Below, piece by piece: positions 7,899 to 14,917 of a DNA stretch of 15,242 nucleotides. The notes beneath the pieces were generated by a model, which was not told where the DNA came from, did no database searches, and worked only from the letters and a program-made list of their open reading frames with translations. The translations under genes were made by a program, and so were the position numbers. The number at the start of each line of letters is the position of its first letter. Positions within the stretch are counted from its first letter, which is position 1. This DNA is from Helicobacteraceae bacterium (GTDB lineage Bacteria; Campylobacterota; Campylobacteria; Campylobacterales; Sulfurimonadaceae): the NCBI GenBank assembly GCA_027061425.1, contig JALSUN010000017.1, forward strand, positions 1-15,242, written 5' to 3'.

Positions 7899-8537
7899 CT
7901 ACTCATAAAGAACTGCAAGTCCCTCTAAGTTTGTGACAACATAACCGTTGTCTCCCTTTTCCACCAAACCTAAAATTGTAAACTTTTTAAGTGTTCTTGA
8001 GAGGGTCTCTGGTGTCATGTGCAAATCTTCTGCAATTTGATAGTTTTTAAGCTCATTGAGGTTGCCTTCACGTTCATGAAGGTATTTTGCCAAACGTGCT
8101 GTCGTATCTAACACAATGTTAAGATCGATCACCTCTTCAAGGTTCTTCACCTTCTTAGAGAGAGACTTGATGATGGCATAAGAGATACTAGGCTTTTGCA
8201 TAAACTTCTCTTTAAACTTTTTAAAATCTATAATATAGACGGTACCATCTGTCTCAAAAGAGGCGGAAGCAGGAAAAGGAATCTCTTCTAGTGTGGCCAT
8301 CTCTGCAACAAGAGTTGGTGCTCTAAAACGTCGCATGACGACCTCGTTGTTTTTGAGGTCTGTTTTGTAAATCTTAACAACACCCTCTACAAGTATAATG
8401 AGGTTGTCAGCATCCTCTTTTTCATAAAACAAAATACTCCCTTTGGTGTAGGAGACTTTTTTAGTAATATTATCTAGGGCGCGTATATCTTCTGCATCTA
8501 AGTTTTGAAAAAAGTAACAGGAACTAAGATCAACCAT
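7899..8537 (-). CDS. Crp/Fnr family transcriptional regulator
   Basis: A 212-residue protein with an N-terminal cyclic-nucleotide-binding-type beta-roll sensor domain (about 10-110), a dimerisation helix (about 115-140) and a C-terminal winged helix-turn-helix (about 145-205). The recognition helix reads TPETLSRTLKKF. E177, S180 and R181 form the ExxSR pattern with which FNR reads TTGA half-sites. The only cysteine is C7, so an FNR-type [4Fe-4S] cluster is not possible. This leaves the classes sensing NO by heme or another ligand (Dnr/NnrR, NssR, HcpR types) as best guesses. A matching TTGAC-N4-GTCAA box lies 62 bases upstream, between this gene and the divergent genes it probably controls. 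The effector is not shown by the sequence. Exact orthology (for example to C. jejuni NssR) is not claimed. Confidence 0.88.
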   Translation of the reverse strand: MVDLSSCYFFQNLDAEDIRALDNITKKVSYTKGSILFYEKEDADNLIILVEGVVKIYKTDLKNNEVVMRRFRAPTLVAEMATLEEIPFPASASFETDGTVYIIDFKKFKEKFMQKPSISYAIIKSLSKKVKNLEEVIDLNIVLDTTARLAKYLHEREGNLNELKNYQIAEDLHMTPETLSRTLKKFTILGLVEKGDNGYVVTNLEGLAVLYE

Positions 8538-8565
8538 GGGCTCTCTTTTTCTAATTTTATGGTTG

Positions 8566-8574
8566 ATTATAGCA
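8566..8574 (-). promoter_or_regulatory. Extended -10 promoter of the Crp/Fnr gene
   Basis: On the minus strand this reads TGCTATAAT, identical to the spoT extended -10. Transcription would start near 8559, about 22 bases before the ATG. The FNR-type box would be centred near -47.5, over the -35 region, which fits repression or self-regulation. Confidence 0.6.
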
Positions 8575-8598
8575 CTTTATACGCATAATATACTGTTA

Positions 8599-8614
8599 AT
8601 TGACCTAAGTCAAT
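8599..8614. promoter_or_regulatory. FNR/DNR-type operator ATTGAC-N4-GTCAAT
   Basis: A perfect inverted repeat with six-base arms, ATTGAC and GTCAAT, around CTAA. It matches the TTGA-N6-TCAA core shared by Fnr-family sites and is closest to the TTGAC/GTCAA variants of NO-responsive members. It lies in the 173-bp region between the divergent regulator and the DUF2249-like gene. The adjacent regulator has the ExxSR residues expected to read TTGA, so it is the likely binder. Confidence 0.75.
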
Positions 8615-8635
8615 GGCCTATTTCCTCTATATATG

Positions 8636-8641
8636 TACACT
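8636..8641 (+). promoter_or_regulatory. Possible activator-dependent -10 of the DUF2249-NnrS-like operon
   Basis: TACACT matches TATAAT at four of six positions. A start at about 8648 would put the Fnr-type box centre (8606.5) at exactly -41.5, the standard class II activation position. Other -10 choices in the TATATATG run (8628-8635) would shift this by several bases. Confidence 0.4.
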
Positions 8642-8654
8642 TCGCCCATACAAG

Positions 8655-8675
8655 GCTTATAAACTGTTTATAAGC
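8655..8675. repeat. Perfect 21-nt palindrome in the operon leader
   Basis: Arms GCTTATAAAC (8655-8664) and GTTTATAAGC (8666-8675) are exact reverse complements around a single T. As DNA it could be a second operator. As RNA it could form a hairpin near the 5' end of the DUF2249-like message, with an inner loop of at least three bases. It has no T-run after it, so it is not a standard terminator. Confidence 0.65.
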
Positions 8676-8710
8676 AAGTAATATAAAACATTGATCAACA
8701 AGGAAATGAT

Positions 8711-9058
8711 ATGAGTTTATTACCAGATGATGCAACACAGCTAACCGTTGAGGGTAGTACTGTAGATTTCTATACCTACATGAAAGATAACAACACCTAC
8801 TATCAGTTTGATACTTCTATGACAGGACCTCCTGAACCGATGGTAAATGCTATGGCGGGTCTTAATCTTATAGATGGTGCGGATAAGAAATTGGTGATGA
8901 TCAATCACAAATCTCCAGGGGGTCTGATCGCTAAGATAGGTGAAAACTATGATATCGCTGAAGAGGCTATTGATGGGGGTAAGGTGAAACTGACATTTTC
9001 GTACAAGATAGGTGCTAGTGAGTCTGCAGACTTAAATGATAACAGCTGCGGCGGTTGA
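8711..9058 (+). CDS. Small DUF2249-like protein
   Basis: A 115-residue, acidic, cytoplasmic protein with no signal peptide or membrane segment. Residues about 35-100 resemble DUF2249: D-T-S-M-T-G-PPEPM, then a hydrophobic helix, then KKLVMINHKSPGGLIAKIGEN and a closing beta strand GGKVKLTFSYK. This is the pattern of that TusA/SirA-like two-layer fold. DUF2249 proteins often sit beside NO-reduction and NnrS genes, as here; their biochemical role is not established. Unusually, the chain ends NDNSCGG, a single cysteine two residues from the C-terminus and the only one in the protein. Such an exposed tail could carry a thiol or persulfide, which is speculation. AAGGA at about 8700-8704 supports the start. 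The next gene begins 13 bases after the stop. The family match is by eye and moderate. Confidence 0.7.
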   Translation: MSLLPDDATQLTVEGSTVDFYTYMKDNNTYYQFDTSMTGPPEPMVNAMAGLNLIDGADKKLVMINHKSPGGLIAKIGENYDIAEEAIDGGKVKLTFSYKIGASESADLNDNSCGG

Positions 9059-9071
9059 TACGGTATTTTAG

Positions 9072-10316
9072 ATGAACGGTATTACTCGCGATTTTGCACC
9101 TCCATTTAAACTGATAGCACCTTACTTCTTAGTGGGGACGCTTTTTTACCTTATAAGCGCGATAGCACTTTTCTCTCTTAACAGCAGTAGTTCACATCTA
9201 GAGCTCTCCACATTGGCTTGGGTTCATTTGTATCTGCTTGGTTTTGTGATGATGGTGATTTTTGGGGCTATGGCACAGTTGGTTCCAGTAGTGATAGAAG
9301 TGGGACATGCTTTTGTTGACTTCTTTTATATCATCTATCCACTACTGAGCGTTGGTACTATTTTGATGGTGAGTGGGTTTGTTTTTGAACCAGCACTTTT
9401 ACCTTTAGGTGGGGTGCTGGTTTTAATTAGTATGGCGGTCTTTGCGGCCGATCTTTTTTTTACCTTGAGAAAGGGCAATCATAAATCTATAGTAGTCTCT
9501 ATTATGGGTAGTAGTAATGTTTTTTTACTCTTAGGTATTTTAAGTGGTTTTGTAATGGCACTTGCTTTTGGTGGTGTGTTGAGCATTGATCCTGCACACT
9601 GGTTAAAAGCACATGTTTTTGCGGTGTTTGGTGGTTATGTCATCTTGACGATTATGGGTCTTTCTATGGTACTTTTGCCGATGTTCGGACTCTCTCATGG
9701 TTTTGACGAGAAGCCGATCAACTTTACCTATAAACTGATGCTCTTTGGCGTACCTGGCGTTATGCTAGGTTCTCTTATGAGTTGGCCAACTCTAGAGGGT
9801 TGGAGTGTCATCGCGATACTCACGGGGATCAGCAGCTACTTTTACCAAGTCTATCTTATCTTCAAAACACGGGCACGTAAAGAGAACGATGTCTGGGTGA
9901 AATCTCTCTTTTTTGCCTTTGCATCGTTACTACTAAGCGTATTGCTAAGCATAGGATACTTACTCAGTGGTGCGGAGTCTCTACTGATGGCCTCCGGATG
10001 GTTTCTGGTCGCAGGCTTTACAGGCTTCTTGATCACCTCGCATCTTTATAAGATCATCCCTTTCTTAGTCTGGTTTGAACGTTATGCACCACTGGTCGGA
10101 AAACAGAAAGTACCTATGCTACATGAGATGGTGCCTAAAAAACAAGCCGATGCACAGATGAAGTTCTCTATCGTTGGAACGCTTTTAGTAGGGCTCTCAT
10201 TTTTACTGCAAAGTGACTCACTCTTTGATGCCGGTGTATCATTTATGGTGGTTAGTGCGCTCTATTTGACGTATAGTGTTTATACAATGATGCAATACGG
10301 CAAAGAATTGGTATAG
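9072..10316 (+). CDS. 12-TM heme-copper oxidase subunit I-like/NnrS-like membrane protein
   Basis: An inner-membrane protein of 414 residues with about twelve hydrophobic segments (roughly 13-36, 48-72, 83-105, 108-130, 146-170, 178-203, 219-238, 243-264, 276-298, 305-329, 364-380, 385-407). It carries intramembrane or boundary histidines at 52, 79, 176, 181, 209 and 324. The segments WVHLYLLGFVMMVIFGA, HWLKAHVFAVFGGY and SHLYKIIPFLVWFERY resemble a group related to heme-copper oxidase subunit I and NnrS. This suggests heme or copper binding, with a possible role in NO tolerance or metal-center handling. It lacks the full six-histidine ligand layout I would need to call it an active oxidase or NO reductase. 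It is probably cotranscribed with the DUF2249-like gene under the Fnr-type box. The exact family is uncertain. Confidence 0.65.
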   Translation: MNGITRDFAPPFKLIAPYFLVGTLFYLISAIALFSLNSSSSHLELSTLAWVHLYLLGFVMMVIFGAMAQLVPVVIEVGHAFVDFFYIIYPLLSVGTILMVSGFVFEPALLPLGGVLVLISMAVFAADLFFTLRKGNHKSIVVSIMGSSNVFLLLGILSGFVMALAFGGVLSIDPAHWLKAHVFAVFGGYVILTIMGLSMVLLPMFGLSHGFDEKPINFTYKLMLFGVPGVMLGSLMSWPTLEGWSVIAILTGISSYFYQVYLIFKTRARKENDVWVKSLFFAFASLLLSVLLSIGYLLSGAESLLMASGWFLVAGFTGFLITSHLYKIIPFLVWFERYAPLVGKQKVPMLHEMVPKKQADAQMKFSIVGTLLVGLSFLLQSDSLFDAGVSFMVVSALYLTYSVYTMMQYGKELV

Positions 10317-10344
10317 ACAAACAATTCTTTTCGTTTCACTTCTA

Positions 10345-10399
10345 CCTCTTAGAGGACGAAACTATGAAAAAACCCAAGCAAATACATTGCTATAGATAG
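10345..10399 (+). other. Hairpin-covered ribosome site and 11-codon ORF before the OmpA gene
   Basis: CCTC (10345-10348) can pair with GAGG (10352-10355), covering the AGAGGA ribosome site. That site is seven bases ahead of an ATG at 10364, which opens an 11-codon frame (MKKPKQIHCYR) ending at TAG 10397-10399. The site is stronger than any for the following OmpA gene. It may be a leader peptide or the remnant of an old gene start. Whether it is translated is unknown. Confidence 0.35.
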
Positions 10400-10417
10400 A
10401 TGTAAATATATAAGTTA

Positions 10418-11854
10418 ATGCAGGTACAATATATGATATTTAATATCAGGAAATGCCTTTTGTTACAACTTAAACTTCCCCTCTTTTTATTACCCCTAAT
10501 AGCTACTGTTGTGTTGGCTGATACTAACACAACACTTAGTTCTGAAGATGCAAATGTAACGGATCGTTATGTACAAGTGCCTATCGAAGATACTGACTTG
10601 CAAGAGTATAACAAAGAGGACCGTCCACTTGTTGATACGGTCGCTTTCAAACTGGGTGTAGGTCACTCCTTTGTTGATACTATTAAAGACAATGGTGGTG
10701 TAGTCGGTGTTATAGATCCTGATACAGTAGGTGGTGTAGAAAGCCTTTCTCTGGTCTTTAACACTGACTTCAATGCCTATGTTAAACCTTATATCGATAT
10801 TAATGTTATTTGGCATCAAGACAGACGATTTATTATTCCGGGTCTGGGGCTTCGACATGACTTTATGCAAGATGACAAAACTTTTGAGCCTTTTGTAAGT
10901 TTAGGGTTAGGGTACAACTACATGAACTGGAAAAAAGCGCCTGTTGTCTTTCCAGGTGTTGATGCTGCACAAAGCGGTGGCCAAAGTATGACAGTTACCG
11001 CGCAAGGTGGTATGGATTTTTACTTCTCTGAGAAGATTGCCCTTGACCTTACGATGCGTTACGACTCATATGACATTGGTACAGAAATTGTGGGAAATGG
11101 AAAAGCGACGACTCTGCAAGACAATGCAACACTCAGTTTGATGCTTGGTCTGGTCTACCGTTTTGGTGAGAACAATGGTGAGGGTGATGATGATATTGAT
11201 GGTGTAAAAAACTCTAAAGACTACTGTCCTAGTACGGTTTCAGGTGCTGAAGTAGACCAGTTCGGTTGTGCTTTAGATGATGACAAAGATAAGATTATTA
11301 ACATGTTTGACCAATGTCCAGAAACGATTGCCGGCGCACCAGTGGACATTAACGGTTGTGCTTTAGACAGTGATGACGACTTGGTTATAGACCTTTATGA
11401 CCGTTGTCCAGATACTTTGAAAAATGTACCCGTATCACAGTGCGGTTGCCCGCCTTACAAGTTCGACTTTAACCTAAATTATGAGTTTGCCAAGTTTAAA
11501 ATAGAGAGTTTAAAAAATAACCCGACTTTTGATATTGTGGCTTTCTTGAAAAAATGGGACAATTATAATGTGCGTTTGACGGGAAATTCGGACAAGATAG
11601 GCTCTACAAAGTTTAATAAAAAACTCTCTAAAGAACGTGCTGATGAAGCGATGGCCTACTTAAAGGGACATGGTATTAGTGAAGATCGCATTCATATTAT
11701 TGCGCGTGGAAAAGGGGAGGGACTGGTTAAAGGTGACACCCCTGAAAACAGAACAATTAACCGTCGTCTCTTTATAGAACTTTACCGAACAGACAAGACC
11801 TTGGTCAGAAACAGACCTGTTGTAGTAGCTAAAGAAGTAGAGGATAACAAATAA
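10418..11854 (+). CDS. OmpA family outer-membrane protein with TSP3-like repeats
   Basis: Likely an outer-membrane beta-barrel anchored to peptidoglycan. After a signal peptide ending near VVLA-D (about residue 35) comes a beta-strand-rich domain (about 55-250). Three Asp-rich, thrombospondin-3-like repeats of about 30 residues follow (256-346), each with a CP and GCALD or GC element, expected to bind calcium. The OmpA C-terminal domain (about 350-460) retains D392 and R407, spaced 15 apart like the diaminopimelate-binding pair of E. coli OmpA, and ends TINRRLFIEL. The start is uncertain. The ATGs at 10418 and 10433 lack good ribosome sites, whereas TTG at 10460 is eight bases after AGGA, follows a possible -10 (TACAAT, 10425-10430) and still gives a full signal peptide. 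The stop overlaps the next ATG (TAATG), implying coupled translation. Confidence 0.88.
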   Translation: MQVQYMIFNIRKCLLLQLKLPLFLLPLIATVVLADTNTTLSSEDANVTDRYVQVPIEDTDLQEYNKEDRPLVDTVAFKLGVGHSFVDTIKDNGGVVGVIDPDTVGGVESLSLVFNTDFNAYVKPYIDINVIWHQDRRFIIPGLGLRHDFMQDDKTFEPFVSLGLGYNYMNWKKAPVVFPGVDAAQSGGQSMTVTAQGGMDFYFSEKIALDLTMRYDSYDIGTEIVGNGKATTLQDNATLSLMLGLVYRFGENNGEGDDDIDGVKNSKDYCPSTVSGAEVDQFGCALDDDKDKIINMFDQCPETIAGAPVDINGCALDSDDDLVIDLYDRCPDTLKNVPVSQCGCPPYKFDFNLNYEFAKFKIESLKNNPTFDIVAFLKKWDNYNVRLTGNSDKIGSTKFNKKLSKERADEAMAYLKGHGISEDRIHIIARGKGEGLVKGDTPENRTINRRLFIELYRTDKTLVRNRPVVVAKEVEDNK

Positions 11855-13821
11855 TGAAAATCACAAAAATCTTAACCAGTTTATTAATGGCACTTCTTAT
11901 CTTTAGTGCCTGTTCGAAAGAAGATCCACGTTACATTTTGCCTAGTGTAGATATTTCAAATAGCGTATTGACCATCGTCCCATTTAACACTACGATGAAT
12001 AAAGGGACTACCCAACAGTACAAAGCAATACTTATTGCTCCGAGTGGTGCTCAAAGTGATGTTAGCGATGCCAACACTACAACATGGACGGTAGAAGATA
12101 CAACTGTTGCTTCTATTGATGAGAATGCAACGCTTAAAGCCAGCAAAGAAGGTTCCACAACTGTGGTAGTAAATTATGGCGACTTAAGTGCAAAAGCAGC
12201 TTTAGTTGTAACAGATAAAGGCGTAAAATCACTGAGTGTTACACCTCAAAATAGTCTTAGTATTGTTGGTTTAACAACGCAATATTATGCAGAAGTAATT
12301 TATGCTGACAGTACAACGCAAGATGTTACAAATGATGTTGTTTGGAGTAGTTTAGACGTAGCTAAAGCAACTATTGATGCTAAAAGTGGACTTGCATCAT
12401 CACTAGCAGATGGAAATGTGACTATTAGTGCAAAGTTTGGTAGTACTGATGCTAATGCTACACTCGTGATTTTAAGTGCTGGTGCAGATGCACTGGAAAT
12501 CAAACCAAATCCAATAGAACTACCTATAAACGCTACGCAGCAATACAGTGCGACATTGATACTAGATGACAATAATACTATTGATGTTACGCATGATGTT
12601 GACTGGGCAAGCACTTCAGGTGATATATCATCCATAACGCCAGAGGCTCTTTTGACAGCGCATAAAGAAGGTGAAAACGATGTGTTTGCACTTTTGTCGT
12701 ATGCAGGTCAATACATTTACTCAAATGCTAAAGTAACCGTACTACCAGCAACATTAAAAACCATCGACGTGACACCAAAAGAGTTGAGTGTGCCAGTAGG
12801 TGCTTACGGAAACTACTTTGCAGTAGGAACGTACAGCGATGGTTCAACGCGTAACATTACAGACCAAGTGGCTTGGAGTGTAGGCGATACGACTATTGGT
12901 TACATGGATGCTAACGGGCTTGCAACAGCACTTAGTAGCGGTACAACAGAAGTTAAAGCAACACTTGAAGGCAAAAGTGGTTCGACAACAGTAACAGTTA
13001 CTCCCGCGACATTAGAAAGTATCTCAGTGATTCCTGCAACTGAAACATTACCAACTCATATAAAGTTGCAATACAGCGCATATGGGCATTACTCAGACAA
13101 CACGGTTGTGGAACTTACTGATGTTGTTTCATGGAGTGTAGACGAAGTGACAGGTAAGGCGAATTTTGATGTTTCGAAAAAAGGTTTGTTAACGACATTA
13201 GAACGAGGTAATGTTAAGCCTACGGCAACATTTGAAGGTCAAAGTGCTCACGCTACATTAGTTATTATTGAACCCTTTCAGTTAAAGTATGCGAAACTCA
13301 CACCCCATGAGTCGACTGTTCCCGTAGGTACTAATGCTAACTTTACGCTAATTGTGACCTATGATATTGGTTCGGGTAAAACATTAGATGTTGATGTTAC
13401 CCGGCAAAGTACGTGGAAATCAAGTCTGCCTGAAGCTGTTTCTGTGGATGCGCAGGGTTATGCCAAAGCCTTGGCCGTGACATCGTATGATGATGCCGTT
13501 ATTAGTGCACGTTTTAGTGGTGTGAGTTATACGGCAACTGTTGAAGTTAGCGATGCGGTACTTGTAAGTATTGTTGTGACCCCTCCTTATGTGGCGTTAG
13601 CAGTAGGTGCTTCACAGCATTACACAGCTGAGGGAACATATTCTGACAATAGTGTCCACAACATTACAGATACGGTAGTATGGTCTCTTGAAAATAGCGC
13701 TGATATTGGTTATTTTGATGCTGTTAAATGGGGTCTGTTTATAGGGACTTCTGTCGGCAGTGATAATGTTGAGGCAACACTTGGTAGTAAAAGTGCAAAA
13801 ACACCAGTAACTGTGCAGTAG
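11854..13821 (+). CDS. Lipoprotein with seven Big_2 Ig-like repeats
   Basis: A 655-residue exported protein. The N-terminus MKITKILTSLLMALLIFSAC is a lipoprotein signal peptide with the lipid-carrying Cys at 20; F at -3 makes the lipobox slightly atypical. The rest is seven tandem bacterial Ig-like group 2 domains of 86-95 residues: about 31-121, 122-209, 210-298, 299-384, 385-472, 473-567 and 568-655. Each runs from a VTP-like opening strand through TYSDGS-D-T-VVW and a G-x-A/L-T turn to a closing AT-L-V strand. There is no other domain and no catalytic motif. Such repeats act as stiff rods in adhesins and matrix proteins. The first repeat is the most divergent. The gene overlaps the OmpA stop, so the two products are probably made together and may form one surface structure. 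The ligand is unknown. Confidence 0.87.
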   Translation: MKITKILTSLLMALLIFSACSKEDPRYILPSVDISNSVLTIVPFNTTMNKGTTQQYKAILIAPSGAQSDVSDANTTTWTVEDTTVASIDENATLKASKEGSTTVVVNYGDLSAKAALVVTDKGVKSLSVTPQNSLSIVGLTTQYYAEVIYADSTTQDVTNDVVWSSLDVAKATIDAKSGLASSLADGNVTISAKFGSTDANATLVILSAGADALEIKPNPIELPINATQQYSATLILDDNNTIDVTHDVDWASTSGDISSITPEALLTAHKEGENDVFALLSYAGQYIYSNAKVTVLPATLKTIDVTPKELSVPVGAYGNYFAVGTYSDGSTRNITDQVAWSVGDTTIGYMDANGLATALSSGTTEVKATLEGKSGSTTVTVTPATLESISVIPATETLPTHIKLQYSAYGHYSDNTVVELTDVVSWSVDEVTGKANFDVSKKGLLTTLERGNVKPTATFEGQSAHATLVIIEPFQLKYAKLTPHESTVPVGTNANFTLIVTYDIGSGKTLDVDVTRQSTWKSSLPEAVSVDAQGYAKALAVTSYDDAVISARFSGVSYTATVEVSDAVLVSIVVTPPYVALAVGASQHYTAEGTYSDNSVHNITDTVVWSLENSADIGYFDAVKWGLFIGTSVGSDNVEATLGSKSAKTPVTVQ

Positions 13822-13891
13822 ATGCGAGACTTGAGAACAAGATGCATATAACTCGCTCTGTATAGTTGTTCTGTCACTCATGAAGACGCAG

Positions 13892-13920
13892 AAGCCCATG
13901 AATTAGGGCTTATAAACCCT
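13892..13920 (+). terminator. Possible terminator after the Ig-repeat gene
   Basis: AAGCCC (13892-13897) pairs with GGGCTT (13906-13911) around an eight-base loop. An alternative stem, AGGG (13905-13908) with CCCT (13917-13920), excludes the first and is followed by the pyrimidine tail TTCTCTCTTC. Either could end the OmpA-lipoprotein transcript. Neither has an ideal T-run. Confidence 0.4.
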
Positions 13921-13961
13921 TTCTCTCTTCTATGAAAAGTGATAAAAACATAATAAAAACA

Positions 13962-13970
13962 TGTTATAAT
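13962..13970 (+). promoter_or_regulatory. Extended -10 promoter of the transporter gene
   Basis: TGTTATAAT is a perfect extended -10 downstream of an A-rich stretch (13934-13960). Transcription should start near 13977, inside the first copy of the tandem repeat. It overlaps the ATG at 13969, which therefore cannot be the start codon on this transcript. Confidence 0.6.
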
Positions 13971-13971
13971 G

Positions 13972-14015
13972 CAAACTCATACAAACTCATACAAACTCAT
14001 ACAAACTCATACAAA
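13972..14015 (+). repeat. 10-bp tandem repeat (CAAACTCATA, 4.4 copies) in the leader
   Basis: Four exact copies of CAAACTCATA plus a partial CAAA fill the space between the -10 (13965-13970) and the ribosome site (AAAGG at 13013+1000, that is 14013-14017). The unit contains no G, so the leader should be unstructured. A perfect short repeat of this kind can change copy number by slippage. Confidence 0.9.
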
Positions 14016-14025
14016 GGTAAGGAAA

Positions 14026-14916
14026 ATGAAACACCTACTAACTGCAGGTTTACTCCTTTTAGGACTAACTCAAAGTGCGCAAGCTGAAAAAACCATGGAA
14101 CAACTGGCTCAAGAGATGTCCAATCCTCTTGCACAGATCTGGAACCTTTCATTTCAGAACAATTATACCAAGATAAAAGCCTCTGAAAGTATAGGTGCTG
14201 TCACAGCTCATGGCGAAGATTACATCAACACCACGCTTTTTCAACCGGTACTTCCTATTCCTCTTGACAACGGCATGACTGCCTTTGCACGACCTGTTAT
14301 AACGTATATCAATGCACCTACTACAGTGGCTGTTAAACCAAACAACCCAACAGACATTACGGCTTTTGGTGGAGACAGAGAGGCCAGGTTGGGTGACTTG
14401 ATCCTGCCTATGGGGGTGGGTGTCGTTAAAGTAAAAGGGTGGTCGTATGGCGTCGGGGCTACCTTCATCTTTCCTACCTCACAACACAAAGTGGCTGCTT
14501 CTCACCAATACCAGGTGGGGCCAACGGCACTCGCGCTCTATGCCAATGACAGTTGGACTGTGGGTACACACATCCAACATTGGTGGGGTGTAGCAGGGGA
14601 CAGTGAGTTTGATGACAATACAGATAAAAGTGCAAACCATACGGATATACAGTACTTTATCATCTACAACCTGCCACATGCTTGGCAGCTTCGCGCCTCT
14701 CCACATATCACGGTGAACTGGAATGCAAAAACTAACAACAAGCTGTCTCTCCCTCTCGCCTTCGGTGTTGGTAAAATGATAAAAATTGGGCCTATGCCGG
14801 TGCAACTCATGGCAGAGTACCAACAAGATGTCATCATTCCGGAGCTTATAGAGTCTGAAAAGACCCTTATGGTTCAAGCCAACTTCATTATCAAAAATCC
14901 ATTTGGTGAACTGTAA
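14026..14916 (+). CDS. Outer-membrane transporter-like protein (PF13557-like)
   Basis: I place the start at the ATG at 14026 (296 residues): it follows AAAGG and AAGGA sites and opens a textbook signal peptide, MKHLLTAGLLLLGLTQSAQA. The in-frame ATG at 13969 lies in the promoter and would translate the tandem repeat. The mature protein resembles the exported beta-barrel family often annotated as transporter, MetA-pathway of phenol degradation, or (misleadingly) neuromedin U. Matching features are NPLAQIWNLSFQNNY near the N-terminus, the GVGATFIFPT strand, the WWGVAGD motif, DIQYFIIYNLPHAWQLRASPHITVNW and a closing FGVGKMIKIGPMPVQLMAEY. The substrate is unknown. The amidohydrolase gene begins one base after its stop, so the pair may import and hydrolyse the same compound; that link is inference. 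Confidence 0.8.
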   Translation: MKHLLTAGLLLLGLTQSAQAEKTMEQLAQEMSNPLAQIWNLSFQNNYTKIKASESIGAVTAHGEDYINTTLFQPVLPIPLDNGMTAFARPVITYINAPTTVAVKPNNPTDITAFGGDREARLGDLILPMGVGVVKVKGWSYGVGATFIFPTSQHKVAASHQYQVGPTALALYANDSWTVGTHIQHWWGVAGDSEFDDNTDKSANHTDIQYFIIYNLPHAWQLRASPHITVNWNAKTNNKLSLPLAFGVGKMIKIGPMPVQLMAEYQQDVIIPELIESEKTLMVQANFIIKNPFGEL

Positions 14917-14917
14917 A

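Noticed and set aside
7885..7905. Terminator between the convergent amiA and regulator genes
   Set aside because: Only three bases separate the stops, and the local GCGTC-GTTA-GCGTC is a direct, not inverted, repeat.
8691..8698. TTGATCAA as a second Fnr box
   Set aside because: The half-sites abut with no six-base spacer, so an Fnr dimer could not bind; it is a short palindrome likely by chance.
11184..11450. Asp-rich region of the OmpA gene as a DNA-level repeat
   Set aside because: The three units are similar as protein (TSP3-like) but diverged at DNA level, so it is a domain feature and not a slippage-prone repeat.
13834..13872. AGAACAA/TTGTTCT inverted repeat after the Ig-repeat gene
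   Set aside because: Seven-base A/T-rich arms around a 25-base loop and no T-run; too weak to call a terminator or RNA element.
13969..14025. N-terminal extension of the transporter protein starting at ATG 13969
   Set aside because: This ATG overlaps the -10 box, has no ribosome site, translates the tandem repeat into a hydrophilic tail ahead of the signal peptide, and 14026 has strong sites.
14241..14877. Minus-strand open frames opposite the transporter gene
   Set aside because: They lie within a well-supported coding gene, lack ribosome sites and show no recognisable protein motifs.
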